A program made the translations under genes and the position numbers. Shown in pieces: positions 58,611 to 64,000 of a DNA stretch of 64,000 nt (the stretch's first letter is position 1; the number at the start of each line of letters is the position of its first letter). Origin of the DNA: Phytoseiulus persimilis (taxonomy: Eukaryota; Arthropoda; Arachnida; Mesostigmata; Phytoseiidae); assembly GCA_037576195.1 (NCBI GenBank), contig CM075104.1:19050211-19114210 (forward strand), written 5' to 3'. A model generated the notes under the pieces. It saw only the letters and a list, made by a program, of their open reading frames with translations, did no database searches and was not told where the DNA came from.

Positions 58611-60851
58611 TCAATACTGGTTATTTCACAACGAGTGGAGCATGGTCTCGGGAAGAGCGATGATTTGCATTCCAGAAGAGGATATCCATGAAATCGTGGT
58701 TTTAATCTCTTCGAACTCAGATTTGGTGGGGGCTCGTCGAGCATATCTACTCGGTCATCACGCAAGATGGCTAGCCTGAGACCCTTGTGCTATTCAGATG
58801 TTGTGTCAAGAGTTCCTCCGCGGAAGAGTTCGAGATGTTGACTTTCGCTTGTATGAATGAGGAGCCGAACCATTCAACGAGGGTTAGCTTCTCTTTGAGC
58901 TGAAGCTCCTGATCTCGCTCAAGTGGAGGACCAGCTGGGGCAGCGGTTTCCAAACTTTTCTTGCCCAGGCCTCACTTGAAGATAACTCAGACACTCTGGC
59001 CCTACCAGGTGTCGATTGAGAGTGTCGCTCAGGATTATATTATTATCAGATCACGGGTGTTCCTCTGCGGTCACTTCACGGAATTAATTGTGGTCGGGCC
59101 CCACCGGACTGGCCGCATAGTCCGAGCATTGCTGTGCTAGGCAGCGACGAGAAGCAACTGGTTCATCGACCTGCAAATTACGACTGCTCAGCTCCTCGCA
59201 ACACTTCTTCGAGCTGAATCGAGGATATGGCTCTGTATTTCTATGATAGCTCCCTCTGCCAGTATCCGATTCCTGACTTACAGCCGTGCATTGCCACTCT
59301 TGGAGTTTCTGTGAAGCTCCGCAGTTTCAATCAGTGAGAGAGATAGGCATTCGAGCTCGGTTGCAGGCAACATGTATTCATCGATTACTGTGGCTACACC
59401 ACCGGCTCACATGTGTTGCGACATGATTTTTCCTCTATCCATAAGATCTAGATTGCCTGCAAAAGCTACAACCACCCTAACTATAAATTATAGTTGCAAT
59501 GACCATATTTAATAGTTACCACAGCTATCACTGACAGGCGCCGTCGCTATTACCAATCGTTTCCAAAGGTTTTATTTCTTCCCGTTCATTATATATTCTT
59601 CATGATCGCCACGGTGGATAAGAGGTCAGAAGGAGGGTGCAGGTCATGTTGACCGACGAGGGAACTCTCAGACGGTGCGAGCTGATACCTTGCACGCATA
59701 ACGTGCCCAGCGAGACTAGAAAAGATCCGCCTATATGGCAGAATGCCTGTGGTTTAGGCAACTCATTATTGATTTGGGAGAAAATTTGAAGAATCCGATC
59801 CGAGTAGATCCGATTATCCAGCAAAAACATTGGAAATTCGCACCTTCCTGGCTCTGTGCTTGGCCATCAGCCAGCCTGGAGGCACCCGGGATTCCGTAAG
59901 AGAGCCTTCCCGAATCAATCGATTGCAGGTTGCTGCCTTCCATGGAATGCATGTGCCGCAGAGAGGTTCTTCGTGTCGCATATCCCTGCGTGGACTATCC
60001 TTCACATTGAACATAAATGTGCGCAATCATTCGCAGTTCATGAGGCTGATACTGTCCCATCAACGTATTGATTCGGTGGTCTCCACTACAGCAAAGCGAC
60101 CATTCTTCATTTTGTTCCAGCTTTTCCTCATCTGCTCTCATTCACAGCCCTCAAATATCCATGACATCCTTTAATGAAACCTGACGACCTGATGACTTCC
60201 TGAATCACGAGTGACCATATCCCGACTCAAGTGCATTCTGGCGTTGAAATCAATAGTTCACACGGAATTCTCGCGAGGCCAATACTCCCTCCACAAAGGC
60301 GGGATGCCCGAAATATGAGTGGTTCTTTTCTAGCCTCAGTGGGCTCTGAATATCGATTGATGCCGGACGTGTCTCAAGGTTCCCTTGCGAGCGTGCCGTC
60401 GTCATTGGCTCTGAGGGAACTCATCGATTTCTTCCTCGATCTCAGTCTTTTGCTCGTGACCGTGGAGCAAAATTTTGAGCACTCTGAGGATTCTCACGAC
60501 CACATATTTTGATCCGCAGCAGAAATGATCATCACCAGCTCCGTCGTCCAACGCGTCTGCTATCAGAGGCTACTTGGGCCTGCATTCAAGTCCATTTTCG
60601 GTGGTCTACCGCTATCCCTCACTCCCGTTTCTTCAGGAACCATGCCTAACTTCTCGATATTCCCACTCGGAAGTAGCCGACAGTCGGTAAGGTCGCCAGC
60701 GGCGGTAAGCGGAGAACGGGTCCAGGAAATTACAGAATTAATAAGATACAGCTCAGAATAATTGAACGTTCGTTTCACTTTCAGATCGCCCACCTTCCGA
60801 TCACGCATTCGTCGAGCTTCATAAACAAACACGACCTGCAGTTTTGTCGAC
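58611..60851. other. No gene supported
   Basis: Short frames only. Minus-strand frames near 59600-59950 have hydrophobic patches, but no continuous domain could be traced. Confidence 0.4.
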
Positions 60852-60923
60852 GGCTCGTTGGTCTAGGGGTATGATTCTCGCTTCGGGTGCGAGAGGTCCC
60901 GGGTTCAAATCCCGGACGAGCCC
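60852..60923 (+). tRNA. tRNA-Pro (CGG)
   Basis: Cloverleaf with a 7 bp acceptor stem (GGCTCGT/ACGAGCC), anticodon loop TTCGGGT with anticodon CGG, and T loop GGTTCAAATCC. No intron. The gene is followed by TTTT. Confidence 0.97.
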
Positions 60924-61773
60924 ATTTTGGCGAAAGTTTATTCCGATGCCAGCTCCGAACTAGCTTCCGTTGATGAGATCTCTGCAGGACAGGTATTGTC
61001 GAACTCCGTGCCTAATGTGAACCGGACATAGAATGGGTCTCGCGAGAGTGACAACGCGACGACTTCGGATTCAGGGAGGCAAGATGCTGAGTTTGTCTGA
61101 TGCCTCATCCGTGTCCAACGGAAACCATGACAACAGTGTCTCAAGACGAACCCATAGTCGTCATTTGGCACATCGAAAACGAAACTTGTGCTGATACTCT
61201 GTCAGACTTAGAGATCCATCATCACTACATTCGAGCCTTCGATCGTCTCTCCGGTTCACCCGGTGTAACCTCTATTTTTGTGAACGACATCAGTCTCGTG
61301 AATTAGAGTTGGCGGTCACCATCACCCCCTTCTCTCTGCTGCATCGGGCGCCGTCAACCGGTTCGTGGCCTCGTCCGACACAGGATGCGCCGCGGTTCCC
61401 CGACCTCACAATTAAGGTTTCAACCTTTCCGCAGCGGCTCAACGGCAATCCTAGATCTGTGGTCGAGGGTCTCGGCGTCGAGCTTCGGACTCTGCCTGAA
61501 GATCGTCTGCTCAAGTATCTCTATCGCGGCCTCAGCATTCTCACTTCAGCGAGACTCATCCGAGATTACCGGTTGATGCGTCATGCTCCGCGTTCAGCAT
61601 TGATGGACTGTAATTTTGCTCATCGCAAATGAAGCCTGACGATGAAAGGGAGATTCGTCCGCGCAGAGGACCTTCATGTCTTATTCCAATGTGGAGTCTA
61701 CAGAAATCCTCCACCAGAAACTCTAGTTCATAAGTAAGAATGGGAGACTTCCAGCCGAGAAACGTAAAAAAAT
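60924..61773. other. Spacer between tRNA genes
   Basis: Open frames at 61100-61632 (+) have no known motif and overlap frames on the other strand; no gene is called. Confidence 0.4.
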
Positions 61774-61847
61774 TGGCCCACACAGGGATCGAACCTATGA
61801 CCTTCGCGTTATTAGCACGACGCTCTAACCGACTGAGCTAGTGGGCC
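61774..61847 (-). tRNA. tRNA-Ile (AAT)
   Basis: Minus strand: acceptor GGCCCAC/GTGGGCC with discriminator A, D arm TAGCTCAGTCGGTTAGAGC, anticodon loop with AAT (GTGCTAATAAC), T arm GGTTCGATCCC. Confidence 0.97.
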
Positions 61848-62068
61848 GACGACACCACGCCAAGAGCATGTCGTTCCAAACAGATGACTCTACTCTCCTC
61901 TCCTCGGAGAACGAGGGGCCGCTAGGTTGACTCCAACGATTCCACAACCCACGGTCCGCTCCCACCGGGATTCTGTTGTCGCAGAGAATCCCCAAGATCT
62001 GTTCCGAGGTACGATCCCCTCTGCGAAAACTAGAGTCTAGTGGCTCGCTGACGCCCCATTTGAACTGT

Positions 62069-62140
62069 AGCAGAGTGGCGCAGTGGAAGCGTGCTGGGCC
62101 CATAACCCAGAGGTCCGTGGATCGAAACCACGTTCTGCTA
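62069..62140 (+). tRNA. Initiator tRNA-Met (CAT)
   Basis: The acceptor stem starts with A (AGCAGAG/TTCTGCT). The anticodon stem has the initiator-type GGG/CCC pairs around the loop CCCATAA, and the T loop reads GGATCGAAACC rather than GGTTCGA. These are features of eukaryotic initiator tRNA. It is followed by a T6 polymerase III terminator at 62145-62150. Confidence 0.96.
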
Positions 62141-62977
62141 ACACTTTTTTGTGGGTTCGGTCGTGATGAGTGACATTCAATTTAGTCTTTATTCCATCTC
62201 GATTTGAGTCGAAACGGCTCTGCCATCAGCTCCAAGCTCGCTTAAGACTCCGAGACTTCGAATCACTCGCTCCGACTCGGTATCGGCCGACTGAAGGGCC
62301 GAGGAAACTATTTCGAAAACAGGAGAATTACTGCGTTTCTGTTATCCGTTATCCGAACGATGTGTTCAATAACAACGAAGTCCAATAACTGTGCTGTCTG
62401 ACTCGGGAGCTCAACCAGAGACTAGGAGCGGATGACTTGAGAAAACGGAGAGAAAAGCGTGCGGAATTCTCATTGCGTTGTGATCGTTTTCGCGAGACGC
62501 CATTGCCTGGACCAGTCGTGTGCCGGTTCATTCGCTCAGCAACGTAAATGATTCTCTCTGCATTTTACCCGGGAGCGTCCGGCATATGGATTCTGTATGA
62601 GAGAACCTCTCCTGAATCCGACCTGAAGCTCACTGGCAGTCTATCGAAAGGAGGAACGAGTTTCTCGATGAGACCATGGGTAGCTTGAAGGAGACGACCG
62701 AAGAAACAGAACGCACTTTCTCACAAGATGCGATCCGGGAAAACTTTCCGTCGTAATGCGGGACAATTTTCACTCGCATTTGAAGGATTGATTTTTGATT
62801 GTCTCCTGACCATTGATCGGACTCCTTCGGTAGCAAGCGCTCCCGACTCCTTGAAAAAGACTGGGCTGGAAGTGCAGGAGCGCCATTGCAATTTGGATGG
62901 ATCGAGATGGAGAAAGCCCACTGGAAGATACGGGCGGGACGTCGTTTACCCGGTCCGCCTGCTCTTCTGACGACATG
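62141..62977. other. Spacer between tRNA genes
   Basis: It opens with the T6 terminator of the initiator tRNA (62145-62150). Otherwise only short overlapping frames on both strands; nothing called. Confidence 0.5.
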
Positions 62978-63050
62978 GTTCCTGTGGTGTAGTGGTTATC
63001 ACATCCGCCTAACACGCGGAAGGTCCCAGGTTCGAGCCCTGGCAGGAACA
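62978..63050 (+). tRNA. tRNA-Val (AAC)
   Basis: Acceptor GTTCCTG/CAGGAAC plus A, D arm TGGTGTAGTGGTTATCAC, anticodon loop CTAACAC with anticodon AAC, T arm GGTTCGAGCCC. T5 follows nearby at 63054-63058. Confidence 0.97.
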
Positions 63051-63299
63051 TTATTTTTCAAATCTCGAGGGTAAAGTCTATCCAAATGTACCATAATGTC
63101 AGAGGTCAACTCGACTTTCCGCGTCCCTCGCGGTGGACTTGCTGCCGCGCACGAATAGAACGGGACCCTCGTCGGAGCCGAGTTTCCGTTTTGGATCACC
63201 CGAAGGTTCTTTCATCTTAGGCGGGTGGCGAGTTAGGGCAGGCCAGAGCAGACCGTGATACGCCGCTGTGGAGTCGGGATGCGAACGTGCGTGGTTCGA

Positions 63300-63672
63300 A
63301 CGGGCGAGCTAACGAAGCGATGCGAATAGACTGACAGCAAGCGGCGTCAAGGCAGAGTGGGGGGATTGGCTGAGGTTAGATTCCTGGCGAGCGAGCAGAC
63401 CGACAGCAAGCGACCTCAGGGAAGTGTGCGGAGATTTGGTAAGGTCGGGTTTCTGGCGGGCGAGCGAAGCGATGCGAGCTGACCGACAGCGAGCGGCCCC
63501 AGAGCACAGGGGGGGGGGGGGGGGGGGTATTGGGTAAGGTTAGGTTAGGTTTCTGGCGAGCGAGCTGACCGACAGCAAACGGCCTCAGGGCAGAGCGGGG
63601 GGATTGGCTAAGGTCAGGTTAGGTGCCTGGCGAGCAAGCGAAGCGATGCGAGCAGACTGAGAGCGAGCGGCA
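63300..63672. repeat. Degenerate tandem repeat, about 4.5 units of 70-100 bp
   Basis: Each unit begins with GGCGAGCGAGC or similar, then an optional segment GAAGCGATGCGAGC present in every other unit, then GACCGACAGCAAGCGGC, a G-rich run and GATTGGCTAAGGTTAGGTT. One unit carries a 19-base G run and a doubled GGTTAGGTTAGGTT. No coding potential. Confidence 0.85.
63509..63527. repeat. Poly-G run, 19 bases
   Basis: Nineteen G inside the third unit of the tandem repeat; the other units have only about six G here, so the run expanded locally. Confidence 0.95.
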
Positions 63673-63886
63673 CTTCAAGAACTTCAGGACCATAAACATG
63701 CTTTGCGCGACGTCTAACGCAGGCATGTTTCGATCTCAGTTTTCCTCTCCCCACCTCCTCTCCCAACCGTCAATTCGCCATTTCGGCGTGTTCTGACTTT
63801 GTTTTTTTTTTTGCGCAACCCGCCTTAAGCAAAAATACCCACCCGAATAGCACGATGGAGACTCCCCCCGAGTCAAGAAAATTGAA

Positions 63887-63957
63887 TGCGTCGGCCGGGA
63901 ATCGAACCCGGGCCACCCGCGTGGCAGGCGAGTATTCTACCACTGAACCACCGACGC
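63887..63957 (-). tRNA. tRNA-Gly (GCC)
   Basis: Minus strand: acceptor GCGTCGG/CCGACGC plus A, D arm TGGTTCAGTGGTAGAAT, anticodon loop CTGCCAC with anticodon GCC, T arm GGTTCGATTCC. Confidence 0.97.
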
Positions 63958-64000
63958 TTACCACCACCGCAGGGTAGTTTCTGATGCAATGATAATTAGT

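Noticed and set aside
63230..63690. CRISPR-like array
   Set aside because: Repeat units are long, degenerate and directly adjacent without unique spacers, in a eukaryotic sequence; this is a satellite-type tandem repeat.

Overview
The window is nuclear DNA of an intron-rich eukaryote, most likely an arthropod and plausibly a mesostigmatan mite. That last step is inference: genes are compact and cut by many short GT-AG introns (17 in a 4.5 kb NAGLU gene), products resemble animal orthologues, eukaryotic tRNA genes cluster at the right end, and a TTAGG-like stretch sits in a satellite. No bacterial operons, CRISPR arrays or rRNA genes were seen.

Layout. Position 1-1473 (-) is the 5' part of a calumenin/reticulocalbin-type EF-hand protein, cut by the window edge. 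Position 3368-6097 (-) is an alpha/beta-hydrolase with a mitochondrial-like leader. Position 10821-13893 (-) is a nine-exon gene whose frame can be followed through every splice but whose family I do not recognise. A small two-helix membrane protein (14715, +) lies beyond it. Position 16140-21195 (-) carries exons of an Ebony-like acyl-adenylating enzyme with a degraded phosphate-binding motif. From about 21.2 to 41.5 kb I find almost no coding sequence; the exception is a signal-peptide first exon at 31174 (+), possibly joined to an exon at 39431.

The best block is 41.6-54.4 kb. It holds NAGLU (+, 18 exons, 732 codons, both catalytic glutamates), converging on a SERBP1/HABP4-family gene (-, 3 exons, 372 codons), followed by GMPS (-, 4 exons, 676 codons). 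All splice phases in these three genes close in frame. They are independent housekeeping functions: lysosomal heparan sulfate breakdown, ribosome/mRNA binding and purine synthesis. I see no pathway link among them.

The right part (54.4-64 kb) holds a possible ionotropic-receptor fragment, a decayed hAT transposon with terminal repeats and a near-perfect 8 bp target duplication, five tRNA genes (Pro-CGG, Ile-AAT, initiator Met-CAT, Val-AAC, Gly-GCC), and a degenerate tandem repeat. Unusually many long G/C homopolymers are scattered through the window. Exon limits were worked out by hand from splice sites and frame continuity; no alignment or database search was run.
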